From assembly GCF_008087665.1 (NCBI RefSeq), contig NZ_CP042912.1, positions 5,828,001 through 5,892,000 on the forward strand: DNA of 64,000 bases, written 5' to 3'. The DNA comes from Mariniblastus fucicola (GTDB lineage Bacteria; Planctomycetota; Planctomycetia; Pirellulales; Pirellulaceae). Position numbers and translations under genes: made by a program. Below the pieces are notes generated by a model that searched no databases, was not told the DNA's origin, and was given only the letters and a program-made list of their open reading frames with translations. Below, piece after piece: positions 18,295-27,010 of the stretch. Position 1 is the stretch's first letter. Each line of letters starts with the position of its first letter.

Positions 18295-19647
18295 TTACAA
18301 TCCAAACTCTTTCACTTTGCGCTGCAGCGTTCGTAAACTGATGCCAAGGATCTCTGCAGATTTGGTACGGTTGCCGCCGGTGTGCTGAAGCGTTCTGCGG
18401 ATTGCTTCTTTCTCGATCTCCGACATCGTCATGCCGGGCTTGATGATGGCCTGGGACTCGTTATGGTTGGAAATGTGGGTCGGCAGATCGCTGGCTTCGA
18501 TGACGGGCTTCATCGACAGCACGATCATGCCTTCGAGCGTGTTTCTTAGTTCGCGAACGTTGCCTGGCCACGAATAGTTTTTCATCATCTCCAAAGCTTC
18601 CGTATCGATGTCCCGGACGGGTCGCTCAGCGTCGGCAGAAATTTCGGCAATGAAGTGCTGGACCAGAAGTGCGATGTCTTCTTTGCGCTGGCGAAGTGGC
18701 GGCAGCTTTAGCTCCACCACCTTAAGTCGGTAGAACAGGTCCTCACGAAAGTGACCGTTTTTGACATGCTCTGCGAGGTCCCGATTCGTTGCCGCGACCA
18801 GTCGAACATCGACAGACGTCTCCTTCGTGCTGCCGACTCGCATGATCGTTCGATTTTCGATCGCGCGAAGCAACTTGGCTTGCAAACCAAGCTCCAGTTC
18901 GCCAATCTCATCGATAAAAAGCGTCCCTTTCGTTGCGGCTTCGAAGAATCCCTGTTTGCGATCCGTCGCGCCGGTGAAAGCACCTTTTTCGTGTCCAAAA
19001 AGTTCACTTTCGACAAGCGTTTCCGGGATCGCGGCGCAGTTGATCGGAATACAGGACTCGTTCTTTCGCTTGCTTAAATGGTGAATCGATCGAGCAACCA
19101 GTTCCTTTCCTGTCCCGCTTTCACCAGTCACAAGCACGGTGCTGCGTGTGTCGGCCACCAGTCGAATTTTCTCATATAGGGAACGCATCGCCGGGCTGTT
19201 TCCGACCATGTTCTGAAGACCGTGTTTCTCATTCAGTTGCAAATGTAGAGAAGCGATCTCCGCCGCCATGCGACGACGCGACAAAGCCATTTCGATTCGA
19301 TGAACAAGATCCGACGGATCAACGGGCTTGGTCAGATAGTCAAACGCTCCCTCGCGAACCGCGGCGACCGCAAGACCGATGTCTGGTTCCGCTGATACGA
19401 CAATCACGATCGCGTGCGGAGCATGTTGCTTTGCGAATCGGACAACTTCGACGCCTTTCGTTTTCGCAACATCCAATTCTGTCACAACGACCGCAACACC
19501 ATCGTCTAAATGTTGCCACGCGGACTGAGCATCGGAAGTCGCGATCGGCGCATAGCCTTCCGATTCCAGTCGACTGGACATGGCATTCAAGCTGTCTGGC
19601 TGGTCGTCGATAAGAAGAACTTTAAGTTTTGGCGTCCCATCGATCAT
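18295..19647 (-). CDS. NtrC-type sigma54 enhancer-binding regulator with atypical receiver
   Basis: A response-regulator-like protein of 450 residues. The receiver domain (about 8-120) has the acidic pair Asp14-Asp15, Ser85 and Lys107 in place. The phosphoacceptor position, which normally reads T-D-L, reads Thr56-Glu57-Leu58. The AAA+ domain is complete: Walker A GESGTGK (175-181), sigma54-contact loop GAFTGA (222-227) and Walker B LFIDEIGEL. A Fis-type HTH closes the protein (SAEILGISLRTLQRKVKEF). Upstream in-frame codons to 19785 exist, but ATG 19647 gives the normal receiver start. No histidine kinase is adjacent. Because Glu can mimic phospho-Asp, the protein may be permanently active or controlled by other means. 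Confidence 0.93.
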   Translation of the reverse strand: MIDGTPKLKVLLIDDQPDSLNAMSSRLESEGYAPIATSDAQSAWQHLDDGVAVVVTELDVAKTKGVEVVRFAKQHAPHAIVIVVSAEPDIGLAVAAVREGAFDYLTKPVDPSDLVHRIEMALSRRRMAAEIASLHLQLNEKHGLQNMVGNSPAMRSLYEKIRLVADTRSTVLVTGESGTGKELVARSIHHLSKRKNESCIPINCAAIPETLVESELFGHEKGAFTGATDRKQGFFEAATKGTLFIDEIGELELGLQAKLLRAIENRTIMRVGSTKETSVDVRLVAATNRDLAEHVKNGHFREDLFYRLKVVELKLPPLRQRKEDIALLVQHFIAEISADAERPVRDIDTEALEMMKNYSWPGNVRELRNTLEGMIVLSMKPVIEASDLPTHISNHNESQAIIKPGMTMSEIEKEAIRRTLQHTGGNRTKSAEILGISLRTLQRKVKEFGL

Positions 19648-19957
19648 GGTTTTAAATACATCACGCTGTGTGCTACGCAAATTTTCATTTTGATGCTCGG
19701 TCCTAGCTTCGGTTGATGTCCGTTTAAACCGGGGCCAGTCCCATCGGCTAGTTGGCTGAACGAATGTTGATTCTTGCCTGGGCAATTGGAACTGGTCATT
19801 TTGCCGTAGCTACGGCACATCGACTACGTCAAATTGACGTACCCCTATTTCTCGTTTCCATCGAAAAACACTTTGAATCATTGAGTTTACAAAAATCTGA
19901 TTTTGGCACGAGCGCTGCTAAGCATGAGTTGTTCAAATCCACGGTTTTCGATTCGCC
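19648..19957. other. Divergent intergenic region
   Basis: About 310 bases separate the NtrC-type gene (leftward) from the hemerythrin-like/csrA pair (rightward) and should hold promoters for both. I see no convincing sigma54 -24/-12 element, no structured RNA and no gene here. Confidence 0.5.
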
Positions 19958-20470
19958 ATGATCCACAACCATTCCACAACTCGCAGAGCAATGACGGTAG
20001 CGGAACGAGACGTCGCGAAAGACGACGATCGAACGCAACATGTTCGTCTGGTGTTCGCGATCCATCGCCTGGAAGCATGTCTCGGACAAGCCGCACCGGG
20101 CCGAGAAACTGAATGGCAGCAGGAAGTTAACAGGGCATTGGACCTGTTGCTGGCTGCCATGAAAGAATCTCGCGAATGCGTTCAACGCGATGATGGATTG
20201 ATCGAAGAGATCAAACTCGAAAAACCTTACCTCTTGAAGCGGATCAAGAACTTGCGTGCCGAATTCGATGGCTTGTTTAATCAAGCCGCAGCGTTGCAGG
20301 ACCAAATGAAAGATGCGAGCGATAAAGATTCGAGTGAAACGCAGCAGATCGGTTTTGCAGACTTGCGGCAACGAATGAGCTGGTTGCTTTCGGCACTCAG
20401 GCACCATCAGGCCAAAGAGGCGGATTTGGTTTACGAAGCATTCAACGTCGACATTGGAGTCGGCGATTGA
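19958..20470 (+). CDS. Hemerythrin-like (HHE-type) helical protein
   Basis: The 170-residue product is almost all helical and strongly charged. A central block (DGLIEEIKLEKPYLLKRI) and the ending HHQAKEADLVYEAFNVDIGVGD resemble hemerythrin-domain proteins, where His and Glu in such helices bind a di-iron centre. Several expected iron ligands are not obvious, so binding may be lost. The true start could be the internal Met at residue 12. It lies 30 bases before csrA and is probably co-transcribed with it. Identification rests on pattern recall; an alternative is an unnamed coiled-coil regulator. Confidence 0.6.
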   Translation: MIHNHSTTRRAMTVAERDVAKDDDRTQHVRLVFAIHRLEACLGQAAPGRETEWQQEVNRALDLLLAAMKESRECVQRDDGLIEEIKLEKPYLLKRIKNLRAEFDGLFNQAAALQDQMKDASDKDSSETQQIGFADLRQRMSWLLSALRHHQAKEADLVYEAFNVDIGVGD

Positions 20471-20500
20471 TTCAAACACTGTCTGGAAAGGAGACCCGAA

Positions 20501-20725
20501 ATGCTTGTTTTGTCACGAAAGATAGAACAGGAAGTTTGCCTTCCTGAACTTGGAGTCAACATCAAGGTGCTCAACGTCAAAGGCAACACGGTTCGATTGG
20601 GAATTGAAGCTCCGCAGGACATTCACATCCTGCGAGGTGAGCTTAACGAGATTCGCAAAGAGTTCCAAACTGAATTCGAGATTCCGACTGAAGATCTTTC
20701 GGGTTTCAAGAAACAGGTTGCCTGA
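20501..20725 (+). CDS. csrA: Carbon storage regulator CsrA (RNA-binding translational regulator)
   Basis: The 74-residue protein has the standard CsrA opening (MLVLSRKIEQEV) and the strand NTVRLGIEAPQDIHILRGEL. It includes the two RNA-contacting regions: Arg6 near the N-terminus and the Val-Arg-Leu-Gly-Ile-Glu-Ala-Pro segment. The dimer binds GGA motifs in mRNA leaders and alters translation. An AAAGGAGA ribosome site sits eight bases before the ATG. A somewhat extended C-terminal tail is common in this group. The hemerythrin-like gene is immediately upstream and the ABC exporter genes downstream. Confidence 0.97.
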   Translation: MLVLSRKIEQEVCLPELGVNIKVLNVKGNTVRLGIEAPQDIHILRGELNEIRKEFQTEFEIPTEDLSGFKKQVA

Positions 20726-20770
20726 ACCACATCACAACATCATGAATTTTGACGCATTGCGGAGACTGAA

Positions 20771-21529
20771 ATGATTCACACAGATGAAAACCAGCATGAC
20801 CAACAACCCGACCTGATGATCGAGGCGATCGGCCTGGGAAAGTTCTACGGAGATTTTGCGGCGGCTCAAAACATTTCGTTTGCGGTGCCTCGCGGACAGG
20901 TCTGTGCGTTTCTCGGACCCAACGGAGCCGGTAAATCAACGACGATGAAAATGTTGACCGGCTATCTGGCGCCCTGCGAAGGCGAGGCTCGAATCGCGGG
21001 CTTTGATGGCGATTCCGACCGCCTCAAAGCAGCGGATCGACTGGGATACTTGCCCGAAAATGGCCCGCTTTATCCGGAAATGACGCCGCTCTCCTTCCTC
21101 AGCTACGTTGGCGAAACCCGCTGCCTGGGATCCGCGTTTTTGAACGAGCGTTTGGACTACGTGGCTCGGATGTGTTCGCTGAAAGAAGTTTGGCACAAAC
21201 CGATCGGCAAGCTCTCGCGCGGTTTTCGGCAACGTATTGGAATGGCTCAGGCGTTGTTGCACGACCCCGACGTTTTGATCCTCGATGAACCAACCAGCGG
21301 TCTTGATCCGAATCAGGTTCGTGGTGTTCGCGAACTGATCGAAGAGTTGGCAGAGACAAAAACGATTTTGCTGTCGACGCATATTTTGCGTGAGGTTCAT
21401 GCGTGCTGCAGTCGTGTGCTGTTGATCAACGAAGGCCGTTTGGTGTTCGATGGTCCAACGAGTGAGCTTGGAGACAGCGATGATGTTCTCGAAGGCAAGT
21501 TTCACGAGCTCACGCTGGTGACCGCATAA
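20771..21529 (+). CDS. ABC transporter ATPase (GldA/ABC-2 type)
   Basis: The 252-residue nucleotide-binding subunit shows Walker A (GPNGAGKST), signature (LSRGFRQRIGMAQAL, a variant of LSGGQ), Walker B (VLILDEPTSGLDP) and the switch His (STHILREV). It pairs with the fused permease/GldG protein downstream and the DUF4340 protein after that. In Bacteroidetes the GldA-GldF-GldG set is linked to gliding, but in planctomycetes it is present without evidence of gliding, so the transported substrate is unknown. A GGAG ribosome site precedes the ATG. Confidence 0.95.
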   Translation: MIHTDENQHDQQPDLMIEAIGLGKFYGDFAAAQNISFAVPRGQVCAFLGPNGAGKSTTMKMLTGYLAPCEGEARIAGFDGDSDRLKAADRLGYLPENGPLYPEMTPLSFLSYVGETRCLGSAFLNERLDYVARMCSLKEVWHKPIGKLSRGFRQRIGMAQALLHDPDVLILDEPTSGLDPNQVRGVRELIEELAETKTILLSTHILREVHACCSRVLLINEGRLVFDGPTSELGDSDDVLEGKFHELTLVTA

Positions 21530-21647
21530 ACGTTTCCAGCGTTCATTGGTCGGAAAGAATCTCCGACGTGCATTGTGTTGGTCTGCATGGGACCTGACAT
21601 GCAGAGTCCGTCCGAGGTAGGTGGCGGATGCGATTGTTGTCTCCAAG

Positions 21648-21677
21648 CCGGGCGGCAGGTCACGCCCGGCATTTTTG
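21648..21677 (+). terminator. Hairpin with T-run between ATPase and permease genes
   Basis: An 8-bp GC-rich stem, GCCGGGCG / CGCCCGGC, has an 8-base loop and is followed by ATTTTT. It lies in the 193-base gap before the permease gene, so it could attenuate or partly terminate the transcript and set a higher ATPase level. Confidence 0.7.
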
Positions 21678-21722
21678 AATTCGTTCAACTTCATCGTCAT
21701 GCTTTGAAATAGAGGAAATACG

Positions 21723-24365
21723 ATGCCAAGATTCCAAGTCATTCGTTCGATATTCCGTCGAAACTTCTCCAGCTATTTCTCGGGAGTGATTGGTTATCTG
21801 TTCATCATCGCTTTCGTCGTCGCCGGAGCAGCTCTCGCGTTCAACGGGCGATTCTTCACCGCCAACGAACCAAATCTCGACCAACTTTCAGCCTGGTACC
21901 CGCTGTTGTTGCTGTTCATCATTCCGGCGATCACGATGAGCGTTTGGGCCGATGAAAAGAAGGCGGGAACGGACGAGCTACTGTTCACCATGCCAGCCAC
22001 CGACGGCGAAGTCCTGCTGGGAAAATACTTTTCCGTTCTGGCCGTTTACACGGTGGCGTTGCTGTTTTCATTGAGCCACATTTTCGTGCTGGCTTTCCTC
22101 GGCAACCCAGACTGGGGATTGATCGCGACGACTTACGTTGGCTACTGGATGGCCGGAGCCGCACTTTGCGCCGCCGGCATGTTGGCTTCGGTGATGACCG
22201 GCAGTTCCGCAGTTGCGTTTGTGCTGGGCGTACTTTTTTGTAGCGTTCCCGTTTTCATCGGTCAGCTGGGAGGGTTTCTTGGGTTCCGCGAACTGTTTGA
22301 AGAGTTCAGTATGCAGGAGCAGTTCCGCGATTTCAGCATGGGCATCATTCCGCTCTCCGGCGTCGTCTACTTTCTTGGCTTCACGCTGTTCATGCTGTTC
22401 GTCAACATGGTCCTGATCGGCAAGCGACATTGGCGATCGTCTCAGCGCCGCAGCACGGCGATCCAGTTCGCGATCCGCGCGATTTGCGTGGGAATTATGT
22501 TGTCATGTGCCACAGCCTGGGCTGGATACACAGCACTTCGCGTCGACGCGACTTCGGAGAGGCTGTTCAGTCTGTCTGATTCAACGCAAACGATCCTGAG
22601 CGACCTGGATTCCGAGAGACCGATCGAGATTCAGGCTTTCCTCAGCCCGGACGTGCCTCGCGAATATGTCGACACACGAAAACAGCTGGTCGGTATGCTT
22701 CGGCAGTTCGATGAGTTGGGAGGTAGCAAGCTGAAGGTTCGTTACATCGATGTCGAACCGTTTAGCGAGCAAGCCGAAGAAGCCGAACATTTTGGCATTG
22801 AACCACAGCGAGTGATGACTCAGCGTGACGGCCGACGCAGTGAAGCCGACGTTTTCCTCGGAGCGGTCGTGATCAGCAGCTACGACAAAGTTGTCGTCCC
22901 GTTTTTCGGAAAAGGTCTGCCGATCGAATACGAACTGACGCGTAGTGTGCAGACGGTCGCTGAGAAAGAACGCCACACCGTAGGGGTTCTGCGCACCGAT
23001 GCTCAGTTGACCGGATCGCAGCAATGGCAGATCGTGACCGAGCTGAAGAAGCAGTACAACGTCAAGGAAATTTCGCCTTCTTCGAGAATCAACGCTGACG
23101 AGTTCGACGTGCTGATGGCGGTGCTGCCTTCATCGCTGACCGATTCAGAAATGAAGAACCTTGTCGACTATGTCAAATCTGGCCAGCCGGCTCTGATCTT
23201 CGACGACCCGTTTCCGCTGACGTTCAACAACGGTTTTGGGGTCAGCAATGCGCCGCGACAACCAAAAAGTTCGGGTGGCGGAATGATGGGTGGTAGTGCT
23301 CGTGGCGAACAGAAAGCCAGTGATGGTCGCGCCTCGAAGCTGACGCAAGCTTTGGGCATCGTTTGGGACTACGACCAGGTTGTCTTCGACGCCAACAATC
23401 CGCATCCCGAATTCTCAAACTTGCCGTACGAGTACGTTTTTGCGACTCGCGACAACAACGCCGACGCGTTCTCGGCCGATCACGTCGCAACGCAAGGCCT
23501 GCAAGAGATCATCGCAATCTACTCAGGAACCGTTTCGCAGAGCAACGTGCTTGAGGATCACGAGATTGACTTCACGCCGCTGATTCGCACTTCTGCCGAA
23601 TCCGGTATCCTGCGATGGAACGAGTTCGTGGACGAAGGTGGCTTCAACATGTTCAGCATGCAATCCGCGGCGAATCCGAAACGCAACCCGGTTCGACGCA
23701 TGGATTCCTTTGCTCATGCTCTGGCGGCACAAGTCAAATCCACGAAAGAAGGCGACAAGCTCAACGCGATCTACGTTGCCGACATAGACATGATTTCTGA
23801 CTTCTTTTTTCAGGAGCGAAATCTGGGCAACCTTGGCATCACGTTCGACAACGTTCCTTTCGTCCTCAATGCCGTCGATTCGCTGGTCGGCGATGAGTCA
23901 TTCATTGCTCTTCGCAGTCGCCGTGCGAAACACCGAACGCTGACTCGAGTCGAAAGCCAAAAACGGGTTTTCCTCGAAGAAGCCAATCGCGCCGAAGCGA
24001 AATCCGACGCCGATGCGATTGCCGAACTGGCGAAACGACGTGAGGAACTTGGCAAACGCGTCAAAGAGATTCAGGAGAACGATGATCTCGATCCGATCGC
24101 GAAGGCGCAGATGCTCAATGCCGCTCAGCAGGCCGAGCAACAACGCTTTAGTCTTGCCGAAGCCCAAATCGAGCAGCGAAAAAACGACGAGATCCGCAAG
24201 ATACGAGCTCAAACGAATCGGCAGATCAAATCTTTGGAGTCGGGCATTCGCAGTTGGGCCACCTGGCTACCCGCGGTGCCCGCAATGCTGATGGGTTTGG
24301 TCGTGTTCTTCCAACGGACTCAGGCGGAGAAGAAAAACGTGACCGAATCCCGTCGGCGAGATTAA
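21723..24365 (+). CDS. Fused ABC-2 permease and GldG-type exported domain
   Basis: This 880-residue membrane protein has two parts. The first 240 residues form an ABC-2 permease with about six TM segments (the GldF role), including KAGTDELLFTMPATDGEVLLGKY. After another TM (about 255-275) comes a long exported GldG-like domain (PF09822-type), including SLSDSTQTILSDLDSERPIEI and later KVVVPFFGKGLPIEYELT. Near 745-860 is a charged coiled coil rich in Glu, Arg and Lys, and the protein ends in a TM. GldF and GldG are separate genes in gliding bacteria, so the fusion is worth noting. GAGGAA precedes the ATG. Confidence 0.9.
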   Translation: MPRFQVIRSIFRRNFSSYFSGVIGYLFIIAFVVAGAALAFNGRFFTANEPNLDQLSAWYPLLLLFIIPAITMSVWADEKKAGTDELLFTMPATDGEVLLGKYFSVLAVYTVALLFSLSHIFVLAFLGNPDWGLIATTYVGYWMAGAALCAAGMLASVMTGSSAVAFVLGVLFCSVPVFIGQLGGFLGFRELFEEFSMQEQFRDFSMGIIPLSGVVYFLGFTLFMLFVNMVLIGKRHWRSSQRRSTAIQFAIRAICVGIMLSCATAWAGYTALRVDATSERLFSLSDSTQTILSDLDSERPIEIQAFLSPDVPREYVDTRKQLVGMLRQFDELGGSKLKVRYIDVEPFSEQAEEAEHFGIEPQRVMTQRDGRRSEADVFLGAVVISSYDKVVVPFFGKGLPIEYELTRSVQTVAEKERHTVGVLRTDAQLTGSQQWQIVTELKKQYNVKEISPSSRINADEFDVLMAVLPSSLTDSEMKNLVDYVKSGQPALIFDDPFPLTFNNGFGVSNAPRQPKSSGGGMMGGSARGEQKASDGRASKLTQALGIVWDYDQVVFDANNPHPEFSNLPYEYVFATRDNNADAFSADHVATQGLQEIIAIYSGTVSQSNVLEDHEIDFTPLIRTSAESGILRWNEFVDEGGFNMFSMQSAANPKRNPVRRMDSFAHALAAQVKSTKEGDKLNAIYVADIDMISDFFFQERNLGNLGITFDNVPFVLNAVDSLVGDESFIALRSRRAKHRTLTRVESQKRVFLEEANRAEAKSDADAIAELAKRREELGKRVKEIQENDDLDPIAKAQMLNAAQQAEQQRFSLAEAQIEQRKNDEIRKIRAQTNRQIKSLESGIRSWATWLPAVPAMLMGLVVFFQRTQAEKKNVTESRRRD

Positions 24366-24537
24366 ACGTCGTCTTGATTCGATCTTTGGGCAACCGGGGC
24401 TTGCTGCTGATGTGTATCGCCCCACGGACGAAACTTGAGGCTTCAACACCTCCACAGAAAACCTGAGGAGGCGAAACCCGAGCGGCATTCCCGGTTGCCA
24501 TTTTCAACAAATCACTCATGCAAACAGGAACGAACTC

Positions 24538-26448
24538 ATGTCATCAACCGCTGAATCAAAACCTGAACTGAAACCGTCCGAAAACGGCCACACCAAACCA
24601 CGTTTCACATTTGGCCAACTCTTCCCCACTGGCGTTCGCGAAACTTTTGTCGGCCCTAACAAAACAGGCTGGGCCACAACCGGTATCTACATCGGCGCCG
24701 CGGCTCTTTGTCTGGGCGTGACGGCCGGATTTGCGTGGCTGAACAAACCGGCGGAAATTGCCGAGTACGGAAAAGTCGGCCAGAAATTCTTTGCCGAATT
24801 CGTGGATCCAACACTCGCCACGTCACTGGAGCTTTCGACGGTTGACGCCAACACCGTGACGCCTCGCCAATTCAAAGTCGAGAAAGTCGACAGCGGACAA
24901 TGGGTCATTCCTTCGCACCACAACTATCCTGCGGACGCCGAAGATCAACTTGCTGATACCGCCAGTTCAGTGATTGGAGTTGAGCGGGGAGCCATGGTGA
25001 CACGGTGGGCTGCGGATCACGCAAAGTACGGCGTGATTGACCCGCGTCGCGATACGCTGAGCGTCGATGAAGTCGAAGGCGTTGGACAAAGGCTAACGCT
25101 TCGCGGCGACAACGATTCTGTGCTGGCGGACTTTGTCGTCGGCAATCAAGTCGAAGGAGAATTCGACCAGTTCTACGTTCGGCATCCTGAAGAAGACGAA
25201 GTCTACATCACGACGCTGGACGTGGATCTTTCCACCAGGTTCACCGACTGGATCGACACCGATTTGTTCGACCTCAGCAGCAGTGATGTGCGCCGCGTCA
25301 CGGTCAACGACTATTCCTTCGATGAGCTTAGCGGCAGTTTGACGCAAAGCGAAATCACTCAGTTGAGCCGCGAAGACAGCGGCAACGATTGGTTACTGGA
25401 TTCGCTTGACGAACAGAAAGAAGAATTGAACAAAGACGCGATTCGTGACACGTTAAGCGAGATCGCAAATCTCGAAATCACCGGCGTTCGCCCAAAGCAA
25501 AAAGGCTTGACGCCCGACCTGAAACTGGACCGTGCGATCATGAGTTCTCAGGCTGGCGTGGAGCGTCTGCAAGCGGATCTGCTGTCCAGCGGTTTTCTGC
25601 TGCAGCCAGCTGGAGGCGACGACAAGGACCAGCTGAAGTTGATTGCTCGTGAAGGTGAACTGCTCGCTGGCACCAAGGACGGTCTCGTTTATCGACTGCA
25701 TTTCGGGCGCGTCTTTACGGGTTCGCAGGAAGAGCTGGAAGTTGGCTTTGTTTCGACAAACGCAACGCCGAACGACTCCGAATCTGAATCCGAAGAAGCC
25801 AACGCGACAGACGAGACGACTGAATCCGATACCGGTGCTGACGATCAAACTTCCGATGAGAAATCCAGCTCAAGGCCAGGCCGCTACGTTTTTGTCCGAG
25901 TTGACTTTGACAAAAGTTTGCTGGGCGACGAACCAGCGAAACCTGAGGAGCCAGTGAAACCTGAGCGTCTGACCGAACTGGAGTCGGAAGCCGCAGAAAC
26001 GGCTGAAGATGAAGAGAACGCGGGCGAACAGGCAGTTGAGAGCGATGAAACCGAATTGGAATCTGATTTAGATGACTCATCATCTGAAGAGTCAGAGGAA
26101 TCCGCTGAGAAGGAGCCAAGCGAACTCGAGCAGCTTCACGCCGAGCACAACACCGCGAAATCGGAATACGAATCGGCCCTGAAAAAGTACGACGACTTTC
26201 AAGCCAAGACCAAAGCGGGAGAGGAAAAGGCTGAGGAGCTTAACCGTCGTTTCGCGAAGTGGTACTACGTGATTTCAGGCGACTCCTACGACCAGCTGGC
26301 TCTGAGTCGCGATGCCTTTGTTGATCAGAAACCCGACAAGCAGGAATCTGGCCCGGAAACCACTGAGGAAGAAACTGCCGAAGAGGCCACAGTTCTATAT
26401 AGCAATGAAACTAACGAAAAGGAGGACGACATTGACAAAGAAAAGTAA
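24538..26448 (+). CDS. DUF4340 domain protein, partner of the GldG-type exporter
   Basis: The 636-residue protein has one TM (about 48-68). An exported DUF4340-like domain follows (FKVEKVDSGQWVIPSHHNYPADAEDQL and repeats of the same motif style). A very acidic, Ser/Glu-rich stretch lies at about 410-530, then a charged coiled coil and a disordered C-terminus. DUF4340 genes commonly follow GldG-type genes, as here with a 172-base spacer. The role is unknown; the layout suggests a periplasmic or paryphoplasmic partner of the exporter. The acidic region is likely disordered. A strong terminator follows. Confidence 0.85.
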   Translation: MSSTAESKPELKPSENGHTKPRFTFGQLFPTGVRETFVGPNKTGWATTGIYIGAAALCLGVTAGFAWLNKPAEIAEYGKVGQKFFAEFVDPTLATSLELSTVDANTVTPRQFKVEKVDSGQWVIPSHHNYPADAEDQLADTASSVIGVERGAMVTRWAADHAKYGVIDPRRDTLSVDEVEGVGQRLTLRGDNDSVLADFVVGNQVEGEFDQFYVRHPEEDEVYITTLDVDLSTRFTDWIDTDLFDLSSSDVRRVTVNDYSFDELSGSLTQSEITQLSREDSGNDWLLDSLDEQKEELNKDAIRDTLSEIANLEITGVRPKQKGLTPDLKLDRAIMSSQAGVERLQADLLSSGFLLQPAGGDDKDQLKLIAREGELLAGTKDGLVYRLHFGRVFTGSQEELEVGFVSTNATPNDSESESEEANATDETTESDTGADDQTSDEKSSSRPGRYVFVRVDFDKSLLGDEPAKPEEPVKPERLTELESEAAETAEDEENAGEQAVESDETELESDLDDSSSEESEESAEKEPSELEQLHAEHNTAKSEYESALKKYDDFQAKTKAGEEKAEELNRRFAKWYYVISGDSYDQLALSRDAFVDQKPDKQESGPETTEEETAEEATVLYSNETNEKEDDIDKEK

Positions 26449-26477
26449 CGCGTAGCACCAACCCTTCCGATGGCTGC

Positions 26478-26513
26478 GAGCGAGGCATGGTATCAACCTG
26501 CCTCGCTCTTTTT
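26478..26513 (+). terminator. Intrinsic terminator of the ABC/GldG/DUF4340 transcript
   Basis: A perfect 10-bp stem, GAGCGAGGCA / TGCCTCGCTC, closes on an 11-base loop and is followed by TTTTT, 30 bases after the DUF4340 stop. Confidence 0.92.
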
Positions 26514-26696
26514 GGTCTCCGCTTTTTACCGACCCTCCCAGAACCGGTTTATCACTCCGAGCGAACCTGATATGGGCAAGTCCTTTCCGCCCCGGCAGAA
26601 ATCCTTTGTCGCCGGCTAGTTTTGGCCGCCGAGAAATAAAAACAGGCCTACTGGAGCACAAACAAGGACTCGGCCGAGAAGTGGCCAGAACACGAA

Positions 26697-26730
26697 AAAG
26701 CCCCGGCAAACATAATGCTTCCGGGGCTTT
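26697..26730 (-). terminator. Intrinsic terminator after tRNA-Asp
   Basis: Read on the minus strand, AAAGCCCCGG and CCGGGGCTTT form a 10-bp stem with a 14-base loop, followed by more T residues. It starts eight bases after the tRNA 3' end. Confidence 0.9.
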
Positions 26731-26737
26731 CTCCAAG

Positions 26738-26811
26738 CGACGCAGACGGGACTCGAACCCGCAACCTCCGGATCGACAGTCCGGGACTCTAACCAATTGA
26801 GCTACTGCGCC
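26738..26811 (-). tRNA. tRNA-Asp (anticodon GTC)
   Basis: The minus strand folds as a 74-base cloverleaf. Acceptor GGCGCAG pairs with CTGCGTC, with one G-U pair. The D arm contains AGCTCAATTGGTTAGAG. The anticodon stem CCGGA/TCCGG encloses loop CTGTCGA with anticodon GTC. The T arm reads GCGGG-TTCGAGT-CCCGT. The discriminator base is G73, the identity base for Asp. CCA is not encoded. No integrase or att duplication is visible beside it. Confidence 0.96.
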
Positions 26812-27010
26812 TCGTTTTTTGGCAGGGGCATATTCTGCCTGCCCGGACTGACAATTTCAAGCTCAAATCCGGGCTTATTTCCAATGGATTTCGGAGCTTT
26901 GTACACCGGTTCTGAAGTCTAATCCTGAAAGTCGTGACAATCCTGCACAAAGGACAGTTTCAACAGGCTCCGTTTCGCGATTCTGAAGGCAATTCTGGCA
27001 AACAAACGAA

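Noticed and set aside
20936-21742. Minus-strand open frame of 268 codons
   Set aside because: It is antisense to the ABC ATPase with intact Walker and signature motifs.
26738-26811. tRNA-Asp as an integration site for a mobile element
   Set aside because: No duplicated tRNA 3' end, integrase or phage gene is found beside it.
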